A stretch of 19,809 nt of DNA from NCBI GenBank assembly GCA_030262795.1, contig JAJSZO010000018.1, positions 1 through 19,809 on the forward strand. Direction: 5' to 3'. Source of the DNA: Deltaproteobacteria bacterium. Lineage in GTDB: Bacteria; Desulfobacterota; Desulfobacteria; Desulfobacterales; ETH-SRB1. The position numbers and the translations under genes are program-made. A model generated the notes under the pieces. That model did not search any database. It saw only the letters and a list, made by a program, of their open reading frames with translations, and was not told where the DNA came from. Positions 8,547 through 16,741 of the stretch are shown here, piece by piece (position 1 is the first letter of the stretch; every line of letters starts with the position of its first letter).

Positions 8547-8602
8547 CATGCTTGCTGCAGACCTCCTCATAGCAATTTCTCAACAAGAACAAAATAAAAG
8601 AT

Positions 8603-8627
8603 GAACGTCCAACATCGAACGTCGAAT
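8603..8627 (+). repeat. Short direct-repeat patch (AACGTC/AACATC units)
   Basis: Four imperfect units of the form GAACGTC or CAACATC follow each other just before the ATGATG at 8629. Such simple repeats are typical intergenic filler, which argues that translation of the next gene starts later, at 8689. Confidence 0.5.
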
Positions 8628-8688
8628 AATGATGTCGCTTCGCTATTTAAATTATTTTAAAATCGAAAAAACATTAATTTCCTATACA

Positions 8689-10707
8689 ATGAAAAAGAAA
8701 ATACAATCTTATCTATTTCTGCTTACATTTCTGGTGATATTGTCATGCTTGGGCTGTGCTGACCGGTCATTGCCGTCTGCTTATGTGAAAGACGGCAAAG
8801 AATACGGCAAGGTCAAAGGGGCCTTTTTCAGACATCAGTGGTGGCACTATTACGAAAGGGCTATCTCCTATGCAGATGGCGAATTTTACGAAGAGGCTCT
8901 CGCTGATCTAAGGGAAGCTGTCAGCCGACGTGAAAAAGACCAGAGAATGGCCCGCACCTATGGGATGCACTTTATTGATTACTTCCCCCACCGGGAGTTG
9001 GGAATTGTCTATTATCAGATAGCGGACATGGAAAAGGCAAAGAAAGAATTGGAGCTATCTTTGAGCCAGTTTCCTTCCGCCAAGGCCAGATTCTATCTTG
9101 ACTGTGTCCGGAAGGCCTTGCTTGAAGAGGAAACCGGAAAATTTTCTCCCCCAAAACTTATCATTGATATAAAAACCAATCCGTTTTGGACCCGACAAGA
9201 CTCTGTGGTCATTTCCGGGGTGGCGGAAGATGAAGCATATGTGGCCGGTATTACGATCAGGGGCATACCGCTTTTTTTGGATGGTTCGGAAAAACGCGTT
9301 CCTTTTGAGAAAGTCTTGAATCTTTCCCAGGGTACGCACATAGTTGAGGTGTCGGCAAAAAATCTTATGGAAAAGACCACAACAGAACGGATCGTAATAC
9401 ATGTGGATAGAGAAGGACCGATCGTTACTTTGCAGGAATTCTATTTTGATTGGTCTGCGGCCGGGAAAGAGGTAAGGATTTCCGGTCTGATTTATGATGA
9501 AGCAGGCGTATCTGAGTTGAAAATCAATGGTCAGCCGATCCTTACACAAAAGGGGAAAAAGGTGCCATTTACCGCGAGGCTCCCTGTAGATCACGCAGAC
9601 AGCCTGGAATTGTCAGCCTCGGATCAATTAGGCAATCAAACATCCGCCCGAATCCTTTTTTCTAATCGGCAATCGCGATTACCCGTGTTGTTGGCCTGTA
9701 GGGGGTTGGATGTCCAAGATTATTGCGTGGCCGGCCTCTTTTCCAGGGATACAATTCCTCCGGCTATCAGGCTCAGAGGCTGGACCGACAGGCAAACGGT
9801 TTTCCTGAACAGGGCGTATATTGAAGGCTACATAAGCAGCGAAAGCGCGATCCAAAGGCTGACCATTAATCAGATCCCCATATTGTGTGGTCAGGGACGT
9901 CATATCTTCTTCGGTCACATGGCGGATCTTGTTGAGGGAGAAAACGTCTTAACCGTTGAAGCCGACGATGAGGCCGGCCGTACTGCATCCAGGAAGATTA
10001 TCGTCATAAGACGGATTCCCAGGGCCTTTGACTTAGAGGAACGTATGAGCCTGACTGTATTTCCCTTTGAGCATAAGGGGATAACCTCATCTGCCTGCCT
10101 TGGGTTTCACGACAATCTGATTGATGCCATAGTTGATCTGCATCGCTTTCGTGTAGTTGAAAGAGACAGGCTGGATATAGTCCTGCGCGAACAAGAGCTG
10201 AGCCGCACAGACCTGTTTGAGGGATCCACAATCTTAAAGCTGGGCAGATTGGTAGCTGCCCAGTCCGTTATCACAGGCAGTATCATCGAAACACGCAAAG
10301 GCGTCGAGATTGTTGCCCGGCTGATTGATATTGAGACATCCGAGATCCTGGCAACCGAGGACGTGTATAATGAGGTTAAAGACCTTCCGGCCTTGAGATT
10401 TCTTGCCGAGGGGATGGCTGCAAAATTTCACAGGGACTTTCCATTGATAGACGGCCTTATTATCAAGCGGAAGGGCAAGAATATATTCACCGACCTCGGC
10501 AGGGACATGATCAAACTCCAAAGGAGGTTGATCATCTATCGGGAGGATCCTGTGAAACACCCGAAGACCGGAATAATTCTGGGCGTGGACAATAAGGTCA
10601 TGGGACGCGCTCGTATTACGCAATTAATGCAGGAGATGTCCAGGGCTGAGCTGTTTGATCCCGAGATAGAAGTCTTCGTGCGTCTGGACAGGGTCATCAC
10701 TGAATGA
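8689..10707 (+). CDS. Envelope lipoprotein: TPR, Ig-like repeats, CsgG-like C-terminus
   Basis: From the chosen ATG (8689) the protein has 672 residues and starts with a lipoprotein signal (MKKKIQSYLFLLTFLVILSC, Cys20 or Cys23 as lipid anchor). An in-frame ATG at 8629 adds 20 residues ahead of the signal and begins in a repeat patch; neither start has a strong ribosome site. Residues about 60-145 are TPR-like helices. About 150-450 are Ig-like sandwich repeats (VVISGVAEDEAYVAGITIRG; VRISGLIYDEAGVSELKING). From 453 a CsgG/FlgO-like domain follows (LTVFPFEHKG, FRVVERDRLDIVL, LVAAQSVITGSI). CsgG-type domains assemble in or under the outer membrane, in secretion or organelle-associated rings. It is translationally coupled to the sigma factor, whose ATG overlaps its TGA. 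Confidence 0.8.
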   Translation: MKKKIQSYLFLLTFLVILSCLGCADRSLPSAYVKDGKEYGKVKGAFFRHQWWHYYERAISYADGEFYEEALADLREAVSRREKDQRMARTYGMHFIDYFPHRELGIVYYQIADMEKAKKELELSLSQFPSAKARFYLDCVRKALLEEETGKFSPPKLIIDIKTNPFWTRQDSVVISGVAEDEAYVAGITIRGIPLFLDGSEKRVPFEKVLNLSQGTHIVEVSAKNLMEKTTTERIVIHVDREGPIVTLQEFYFDWSAAGKEVRISGLIYDEAGVSELKINGQPILTQKGKKVPFTARLPVDHADSLELSASDQLGNQTSARILFSNRQSRLPVLLACRGLDVQDYCVAGLFSRDTIPPAIRLRGWTDRQTVFLNRAYIEGYISSESAIQRLTINQIPILCGQGRHIFFGHMADLVEGENVLTVEADDEAGRTASRKIIVIRRIPRAFDLEERMSLTVFPFEHKGITSSACLGFHDNLIDAIVDLHRFRVVERDRLDIVLREQELSRTDLFEGSTILKLGRLVAAQSVITGSIIETRKGVEIVARLIDIETSEILATEDVYNEVKDLPALRFLAEGMAAKFHRDFPLIDGLIIKRKGKNIFTDLGRDMIKLQRRLIIYREDPVKHPKTGIILGVDNKVMGRARITQLMQEMSRAELFDPEIEVFVRLDRVITE

Positions 10708-11315
10708 ACCATCATAGTTCACAAGATGATCGAAAAATTCTGTCTGAGTCTCTGTCAGGCAGCAGCAAGGCATCCGAAATCCTGGTTCGACGATTTTCGG
10801 ATCTGGTTTATCAATCTGTTCAATATACCTTGATGACCAAACACATTTCTTTTAACAAACAGGATATTGAGGATCTGCACAATACAATATTTCTCAGTCT
10901 TTTTGAAAACAGATGCAAAAAGCTCAGGCAGTACCAGGGAAAAAACGGCTGCAGCCTTGCCTCATGGATCAGGATGATTGCAGTGCGAACCGTACTTGAT
11001 CATCTCAGAAAAAAAGGTGTTGACTCCATAGCCTGGCAGCAAAGGCGTATAACCCTTGAAGCCTTGCCCGAGTTAACACGCGATAAGTTTGAGCCTGTGA
11101 GTCAAATCGAAAAAGCCCGGCAAGCCCGTTTGCTTCAAGAGGGGATACAAAGACTCGGGCCGCGTGATCAGATGTTCATAAAACTCCATTTTGATCATGA
11201 ACTCTCAATTGCAGAAGTTGCTGAAACCATGCAGCTTTCAATCAGTAATGTTTATACACTCAAACATCGGGTAATCAAAAGACTGAAATCGTACGTTGCT
11301 TTGATTGCAAAATAG
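10704..11315 (+). CDS. ECF-type RNA polymerase sigma factor
   Basis: This 203-residue protein would direct RNA polymerase to a stress or envelope regulon. Region 2 spans about 27-100 (FSDLVYQSVQYTL, QDIEDLHNTIFLSLFE, SLASWIRMIAVRTVLDHLRK), with the usual D-x-x-D-L and W-x-x-x-I-A-x-R patterns. Region 4 spans about 145-200 (IQRLGPRDQMFIKLHFDHEL, then the helix-turn-helix SIAEVAETMQLSISNVYTLK). Region 3 is missing, which defines an ECF factor. Its ATG overlaps the lipoprotein TGA by four bases, so the two are coupled. An anti-sigma-like gene follows after a 200-bp gap filled largely by a palindromic element. The ECF subgroup cannot be assigned by eye. Confidence 0.92.
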   Translation: MNHHSSQDDRKILSESLSGSSKASEILVRRFSDLVYQSVQYTLMTKHISFNKQDIEDLHNTIFLSLFENRCKKLRQYQGKNGCSLASWIRMIAVRTVLDHLRKKGVDSIAWQQRRITLEALPELTRDKFEPVSQIEKARQARLLQEGIQRLGPRDQMFIKLHFDHELSIAEVAETMQLSISNVYTLKHRVIKRLKSYVALIAK

Positions 11316-11353
11316 AGTGTAAGATATCGTGAATTTTTGCATCTATTGCAGTA

Positions 11354-11487
11354 TATACCTCGAAAAGCCATAGCTTGCGATTTTTCGCTGGACATGAACA
11401 TCAATAGCTGTGTTGCTCAGGCTTGAAATAGCTTGTGATGCTCATTGCTCACCGAAAAAAACGCAATTTATAACCTTCCGAGGTATA
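11354..11487. repeat. MITE-like palindromic element, family C
   Basis: TATACCTCG (11354-11362) is repeated inverted as CGAGGTATA (11479-11487). The homology continues inward with gaps (TTGCG, TTTTTCG, CATCA, AGCT), so the 134-bp unit folds into one long imperfect hairpin. It fills most of the space between the sigma factor and the anti-sigma-like gene and ends 28 bp before the latter's ATG. Confidence 0.75.
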
Positions 11488-11515
11488 GATCGGTCACTTT
11501 TAGCGGAGATTTGAA

Positions 11516-12190
11516 ATGAGAACAAAATGTCCTGATGAAGAACGACTGGCAGACTATCTTGAGGGTCGTTTGTCTGAGAAAGAAAAATCTCATGTGGAAG
11601 AGCACCTTGCGGGGTGCGAGATCTGTTTGGAAGGGCTTGCCGTCACCAGTCGCCTCATGCAAAACAGGGATCGGTTTGAGCTGGATCATGTATCAAACGA
11701 GGTCACCGAAGCTGCTGTGCGTTTGGTGACAAGCCAGACAGTTATGACGCAAGATTCCTTGATGAAAAAGCTCAAGGGATCTGTCAGAAACATCGGATCC
11801 GCCATATCAGATGTGTTATGCCCAAGACAGGGATGGAGACCTGCGACGGTTCGCGGTTCCAGAACGGTCGTGTCCGACGATTGCGTCAGCCTTAAGGTTT
11901 CCTTTGAGAAAGTTGAGACCGAAATTGAAATCGAAAAAACAGGAAGCAGCAGCGCCCACGTCCGTGTCAAACCGCACAAGGCCGGAAAATACAGGGGGGT
12001 TCTAAGAATTACACTAAAACAAGGCAAAAGGGAGGTTGCTTCATATCTCCTGGATGGACTCTATGTGTTGTTTGAAGCTATCCCCTTCGGCCATTACAGC
12101 ATTTCTTTAACCAAAAAAGGCGTGTCGCTTGGGACTTACATCTTTGAGGTCAAAGGATCTCACAGGGAAATCGGTCGTGGAAGAAGATAA
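11516..12190 (+). CDS. Zinc-finger (HC2) anti-sigma-like protein, soluble
   Basis: The ATG is preceded by GCGGAG at good spacing. The 224-residue protein opens with an HC2 zinc-binding anti-sigma domain: Cys5, then HLAGCEIC giving His30-x3-Cys34-x2-Cys37, with DYLEGRLSEKEKSHVEE between. Such domains bind and silence ECF sigma factors. Unlike most anti-sigma factors it shows no transmembrane helix. The C-terminal half (about 105-215) looks like beta strands (VRVKPHKAGKYRGVLRITLK, SYLLDGLYVLFEAIPFGHYS), resembling a sandwich domain. It follows the sigma gene and overlaps the cyclase-CHAT gene by 14 bp, so one transcript is likely. The anti-sigma role is inferred from domain and position. Confidence 0.82.
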   Translation: MRTKCPDEERLADYLEGRLSEKEKSHVEEHLAGCEICLEGLAVTSRLMQNRDRFELDHVSNEVTEAAVRLVTSQTVMTQDSLMKKLKGSVRNIGSAISDVLCPRQGWRPATVRGSRTVVSDDCVSLKVSFEKVETEIEIEKTGSSSAHVRVKPHKAGKYRGVLRITLKQGKREVASYLLDGLYVLFEAIPFGHYSISLTKKGVSLGTYIFEVKGSHREIGRGRR

Positions 12191-15100
12191 TACAAAAAAA
12201 AGGAAGGAGAGATCGAAAAATTTTGAACAGATTTTTCGAGAACGGGAGCATCTTGATCAAATACTTGAGCAAGAGTTTCAAAAGGAAATAACTCTCCTTT
12301 TTAGTGATATATGCGGCTTCACAAAATATATAGATGAGAGAGGGGATATCAATGGACGAGCCTTGCTCCTGAAACACAATCGTATTGTGTTGCCTCAGAT
12401 AGAAGAACACAAGGGCGAGGTCGTTGAAGTGATCGGGGATGGCGTTATGGCCTCTTTTTCAAGCCCATTGGCCGCGGTCAAGTCTGCTATAGCCATCCAG
12501 AAAGCGCTGTATGAACACAATGCAAACACAAAAACCGCAGATAAACTTCACGTCAAAATAGGAATCAACATCGGTGAAGCCCTGGTAGACGAGACTGCTG
12601 TATATCAACGCCTGACCGGTGATGTGGCCAATGTGACCTCACGCATCCAGGCCGAAGCCCTCCCAGATCAAATACTGATTTCCAGCGCTGTATTCAACAG
12701 GATATCCAAAAACAAAGAGGCTCTTTGTCGGTTCTACGGGACGACTCGGGTTAAAGGAAAAGCTCAACCGCTCGAACTCTATCAAGTAACCGGGCAAGGC
12801 GAGGATATCCTCCCGGGCCGCGGACTAAAGTCGCAACTTCATCAGCCTGTGACGGGGAAAAAAGCTGAACAGCCTTTGAGGCTGTTCGACCTTGAGATCG
12901 CAAAAGAGGGCGATCGTCTGAACCTGAGCGCTCATGAGCAGATACCGGGTGAGGAAAACACAATTCGGCGCTATGAGAAAATTGCGGTTTCCACGGACAT
13001 GATTGAAACAACATGCCGGCAGATGGTGGATACCCTGAATAAAGCCAATAGCAAAGCAAGGATTGCCGGCGAGGTACTTACAAGGCTTAGAGAAATAGGA
13101 CAGGTCCTTTACGACGAATTGTTTCCCCTGAGTGTCAAAGAAAAGATAGGAAAAACCAAAGCCAAATATCTGAGACTAAAGATTGATGATCAACTTGTTC
13201 ATATCCCCTGGGAGTTGCTTCATGACGGCAAGGAATTCCTCTGCCTTCGGTTTAACATGGGCAGGTTGGTCAAAACCCGGCAACTTTTCCCGGACCTAAG
13301 GTTTCGTGTTCCAAGCAGCCCACTGAAGATGTTAATATTAGCAGATCCAGGGGACGACCTGAAAGGGGCTTATACTGAGGGCGTTCAGATACGCGATCTC
13401 CTGGACGGTCATACGGATTTGATCAACGTGTCTCTCCGTTCCGGCGATATCAATCCTAATTCCATCAAGGAAAAGATAAGAAATTTCGATTTTGTTCACT
13501 TTGCCGGTCATGCTGATTACGATCCTCAAAAGCCGGGACAGAGCGGGTGGCGATTGACTCATGGCCTGCTCAAGGCTCAGGATATTATAAAGATGGCGGG
13601 TGCAGGCCAGATGCCTTCATTCATCTTCTCAAATGCATGCCAGTCTGCCAGGACAGAGGAGTGGCGCTTGAATGCAGACTTTGAAAATGAAATCTTTGGA
13701 TTGGCAAACGCCTTTCTTCTGGCCGGTATCAAGCATTACATAGGAACCTTCTGGGAGATATTAGATGAGCCGAGCAGCCGTTTTGGTTTGGACTTTTACC
13801 ACTGCCTGATTTCCGGCATGACGACCGGTGAAGCTGTGCGGCGATCTCGACAGGCGCTGATTAAACGGTACGGTGAGGAGATGATCGTGTGGGCAAGTTA
13901 TGTCATGTATGGAGATCCCGCCTCCAGCTATACAGACCGTATTGAAACAGACGATCCCCTGATAGAACCAAATCGCCCCCGTATTGCTACTACAGCAACC
14001 GGGGATGTCCGGGCACGGGAAGAGATCATTGATTTTGCCGAAAAAAAGGTTGTAAACAAGAAGGGTGTATGGTGGCTGACAGCCGCTGCAATCATTCTTC
14101 TCATTGCCTTAATGCTCTGGCTACATCCGGCCATCTTGCAGGATGGGACACAAGGGGATGAAAAAGCGGCTCTGGCCTATTATACCGACGGGAATTTTGA
14201 GAAGGCATTGGATCTCTGCAAAATCCTTGAAGAGAAAGATCTAAATACAGGCTTGACCTATCTGATTTGCGGAAATATTCACCTGTCAAAGGGTGAACTG
14301 AATGCAGCCGAAACAGCGTATAAAAAGGCGCTTCAAGTCAAGAGGCAGCCATACATACAAAAGGCTGATGCCCTCGTTGGGTTGGGCCGCGTCGCTGCCT
14401 TTCGAAAACAGCCGAACGATGCCCTCATGTATTATCAGCAGTCTGTAGAGGCCGCTCCGGAAAGCACTTCAGGATACATATCACAAGCCCTTTTACTTGA
14501 GGACAGAGGGGATTATGACCGGGCCGTTGATCTTCTTGTAAAGGCCCGGGCCATATCACCGCGAGACACCGCTCTGTCGGCCTTCACTAACGAGACTATC
14601 AAAAGAGCAATGTTCGCAAAGGATCAGAAAAAACAGGAACGTATTGACCGAACCGTCAAGGAATTACTCGAAAGAATAAAATCTCCTCTCCCTGCATCCC
14701 GTTCTGATGGTTGGACATCTCCCCCCCTGACTATGTGGATAATGGACTTTGATGTTCAAGGTTACTCTGTTTGCCAGGGACAAGAACGCCTTCTTGTATC
14801 CGATATCAGCGAACGGATACTTCAGCACAGCAGAGCTCGCCTGGTAGAGCGTGCACTCCTTGACACGCTGGTCAATGAATTAAAGTTGGGGAGCTCCAAA
14901 TTGACTGATCAAAGATCTATGTTGTTCTTAGGCAGAATCCTGGCGGCAAGGCTAATCATATCCAGCCGGATGGTCTATTCAGGACCGGATGTCTCGGTTT
15001 CGATGCGTCTGATCGAAACCGAGACCGGAAGGATTACAGCGGTTCTTAATGAATCATTTAAAACTATTGTTCCTGTTTCTCTGTCAGCGGAAAGGCTTTC

Positions 15101-15362
15101 TGACGAGCTTTTGAAAAAGCTGAAACAACTCTATCCATTGCGGGGCAAGGTCTTGGAAGTAAAAGATGGAGAGATCCGGCTCAACATAGGCGAGATGGCG
15201 GGGGTCAGGACAGGACAACGATTCAGCGTGTCGGGCGGAGATATCATCTTGGAGGTTACATCCATTCAGCAGGATAGAAGCCTTGCCAGGAGAGTCAAAG
15301 GAAAAGGGTTAATACAAAAGGGGGATCAAGTTGAACAAGAAAAAGCTCATGGCTTGCTATAA
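12177..15362 (+). CDS. Class III cyclase - CHAT protease - TM - TPR - CsgG-like fusion
   Basis: The chosen GTG (12177, after AGGGA) overlaps the anti-sigma gene; a TTG at 12129 would add 16 residues. The product has 1061 residues. About 35-205 is a class III nucleotide cyclase: metal-binding Asp44 (LLFSDICGFT) and Asp88 (VIGDGVMASF), plus Asn152 and Arg156 (ANVTSR) of the catalytic site. About 225-600 is a CHAT caspase-like domain with PWELLHDG, catalytic His445 (HFAGHADYD) and Cys488 (FSNACQSA). One transmembrane helix lies at 632-651. TPR helices span about 662-810. From 853 a CsgG-like domain follows (MWIMDFDV, ARLVERALLDTLV, ILAARLIISS), with a small terminal domain (LNIGEMAGVRTGQRFSV). 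Topology probably puts cyclase and protease in the cytoplasm and the C-terminal half in the periplasm, next to the module's lipoprotein. Confidence 0.88.
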   Translation: MEEDNTKKRKERSKNFEQIFREREHLDQILEQEFQKEITLLFSDICGFTKYIDERGDINGRALLLKHNRIVLPQIEEHKGEVVEVIGDGVMASFSSPLAAVKSAIAIQKALYEHNANTKTADKLHVKIGINIGEALVDETAVYQRLTGDVANVTSRIQAEALPDQILISSAVFNRISKNKEALCRFYGTTRVKGKAQPLELYQVTGQGEDILPGRGLKSQLHQPVTGKKAEQPLRLFDLEIAKEGDRLNLSAHEQIPGEENTIRRYEKIAVSTDMIETTCRQMVDTLNKANSKARIAGEVLTRLREIGQVLYDELFPLSVKEKIGKTKAKYLRLKIDDQLVHIPWELLHDGKEFLCLRFNMGRLVKTRQLFPDLRFRVPSSPLKMLILADPGDDLKGAYTEGVQIRDLLDGHTDLINVSLRSGDINPNSIKEKIRNFDFVHFAGHADYDPQKPGQSGWRLTHGLLKAQDIIKMAGAGQMPSFIFSNACQSARTEEWRLNADFENEIFGLANAFLLAGIKHYIGTFWEILDEPSSRFGLDFYHCLISGMTTGEAVRRSRQALIKRYGEEMIVWASYVMYGDPASSYTDRIETDDPLIEPNRPRIATTATGDVRAREEIIDFAEKKVVNKKGVWWLTAAAIILLIALMLWLHPAILQDGTQGDEKAALAYYTDGNFEKALDLCKILEEKDLNTGLTYLICGNIHLSKGELNAAETAYKKALQVKRQPYIQKADALVGLGRVAAFRKQPNDALMYYQQSVEAAPESTSGYISQALLLEDRGDYDRAVDLLVKARAISPRDTALSAFTNETIKRAMFAKDQKKQERIDRTVKELLERIKSPLPASRSDGWTSPPLTMWIMDFDVQGYSVCQGQERLLVSDISERILQHSRARLVERALLDTLVNELKLGSSKLTDQRSMLFLGRILAARLIISSRMVYSGPDVSVSMRLIETETGRITAVLNESFKTIVPVSLSAERLSDELLKKLKQLYPLRGKVLEVKDGEIRLNIGEMAGVRTGQRFSVSGGDIILEVTSIQQDRSLARRVKGKGLIQKGDQVEQEKAHGLL

Positions 15363-15380
15363 GACTAAAAAAAACCGACT

Positions 15381-16685
15381 CTATTTTAAGTAACCAAGTT
15401 CTTTGGGAAGTGGTACACCTTTTCCCATTGTATCCTCACCGTAATTGACACTGGTAAGAATTTTAATGTCTCCTAACGCACGAACATCTCCTTCAAATCT
15501 AACCTCAGTTCTGTTTTCCTTCTGAATCTTTCCCCCTGCCCACTGTATATCAAGAACGCTGCTCGCATCGAATCTGTCTTCTCCTACACAAAGTTCCACC
15601 TGACCACCATAGTGCTGAACAATCTTGGCAACGAGAAGACTGGGCCTGCTGTGGAAACCCAGTTTAACCGGCACACCTACAGAAATTGAAGAACGCTCAA
15701 TGTTTTCATTTAATATCTCACTCGCCAGGTTTTTACCGGTTGTCAAGAAGTGACAAACATAATAAAGTCCGTAATTAATTGTCCGATCAAGAAGAACTTC
15801 AGGATCAACAAGTAATGATAGCTGCTCCTGAACCTTTTTATAGATGTTCTTATAACCTGCCTCATGGAGGTGGCGCTCATAAAAATGCAGAAGCCTTCCC
15901 ATCATTTGAAGAAGGTGAAATATAACTGAAAAACAACCGCGGAGATCCTTGAGTTTCCTGTTGCCGAACCTGTATCCACCATGTATTACATATGTATCAA
16001 AAGCAGACTGAAGGTTGTGCACGAGCATCTCAAATCGTCTCATCTCAACCTCATTGATCTTGTCAGGAACTAGCTCCAATATTTTTTTCGAATCATATGG
16101 TTCATAAAAACCAAAATGATCAAATTTTTTTGCAATAATTAGAAACTCGCTGGCGATTTTAACTATATTCTTCTTCTGCAGGTCTTTGTCTTCATCATCA
16201 ATATCATAATCAAGCAAATCATTTGTTGTAACACCGGGAAATTCAAAAGCATCGAAATTATCATTTGGTATTGCTATGTCTAACCGACGGGCTTCATCAA
16301 GAATAACCGGGGTAAGTTTCTTTATAGATTCTATCAAAAAATTAAATGTTGCCCTGCCTTCCTTCGCAAAGTCTTCAGTATGCACAAGATCATAAAAAAC
16401 AAGGCGGTTTAAAATATGCTTCTGAGAATAGCTGCCAATACTCAAATGCCTGACAGAAGCAGACAATTCTCTATAATAATACCAGTTCTTATTATTTTTT
16501 GCACCGTGATAATCAAGAAAATCTTCGAGAATCTGAGATGAAGTTACGAGTTCTGCAAAAAGCTTTTTTGTAAAAAAACCACTGGTTGGATCAAGATGTG
16601 AAATGTGAACGCAATATTTAAGATAGTCGTAAGAAAATATCTTAACCTTTTCAGCAAAAGAAAAATTATTCAATACTCCCTGCAC
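15381..16685 (-). CDS. HPr-domain protein with long unknown N-terminal region
   Basis: This 434-residue protein ends in an HPr phosphocarrier domain (about 333-425). GFHSRPSLLVAKI carries His345, the equivalent of the EI-phosphorylated His15, with Arg347 next to it. Ser376 (DASSVLDI) sits exactly 31 residues later, like the regulatory Ser46 of HPr. Both phosphosites are therefore kept. The first 330 residues are mostly helical and I do not recognise them. The normal HPr is about 88 residues, so this is a fused, probably regulatory, protein rather than a plain sugar-transport carrier. The start is GTG at 16685, with GGGG close by; no better start was seen. It follows sufB by 56 bp of TTGAACC repeats, in the same direction. 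Confidence 0.8.
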   Translation of the reverse strand: MQGVLNNFSFAEKVKIFSYDYLKYCVHISHLDPTSGFFTKKLFAELVTSSQILEDFLDYHGAKNNKNWYYYRELSASVRHLSIGSYSQKHILNRLVFYDLVHTEDFAKEGRATFNFLIESIKKLTPVILDEARRLDIAIPNDNFDAFEFPGVTTNDLLDYDIDDEDKDLQKKNIVKIASEFLIIAKKFDHFGFYEPYDSKKILELVPDKINEVEMRRFEMLVHNLQSAFDTYVIHGGYRFGNRKLKDLRGCFSVIFHLLQMMGRLLHFYERHLHEAGYKNIYKKVQEQLSLLVDPEVLLDRTINYGLYYVCHFLTTGKNLASEILNENIERSSISVGVPVKLGFHSRPSLLVAKIVQHYGGQVELCVGEDRFDASSVLDIQWAGGKIQKENRTEVRFEGDVRALGDIKILTSVNYGEDTMGKGVPLPKELGYLK

Positions 16686-16702
16686 TTATCCCAACCCCCT
16701 TA

Positions 16703-16738
16703 AACCTTGAACCTTTGAACCCTGAACCTTTGAACCCT
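16703..16738. repeat. Tandem TTGAACC-type short repeats
   Basis: At least four units of TTGAACC or CTGAACC follow each other in the 56-bp gap between sufB and the HPr-domain gene. No promoter or terminator was clear in the gap. Confidence 0.7.
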
Positions 16739-16741
16739 TTT

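Noticed and set aside
12751..13059. Open frame of 102 codons antisense to the cyclase-CHAT gene
   Set aside because: Shadow of a well-supported gene, with no recognisable domain or ribosome site.
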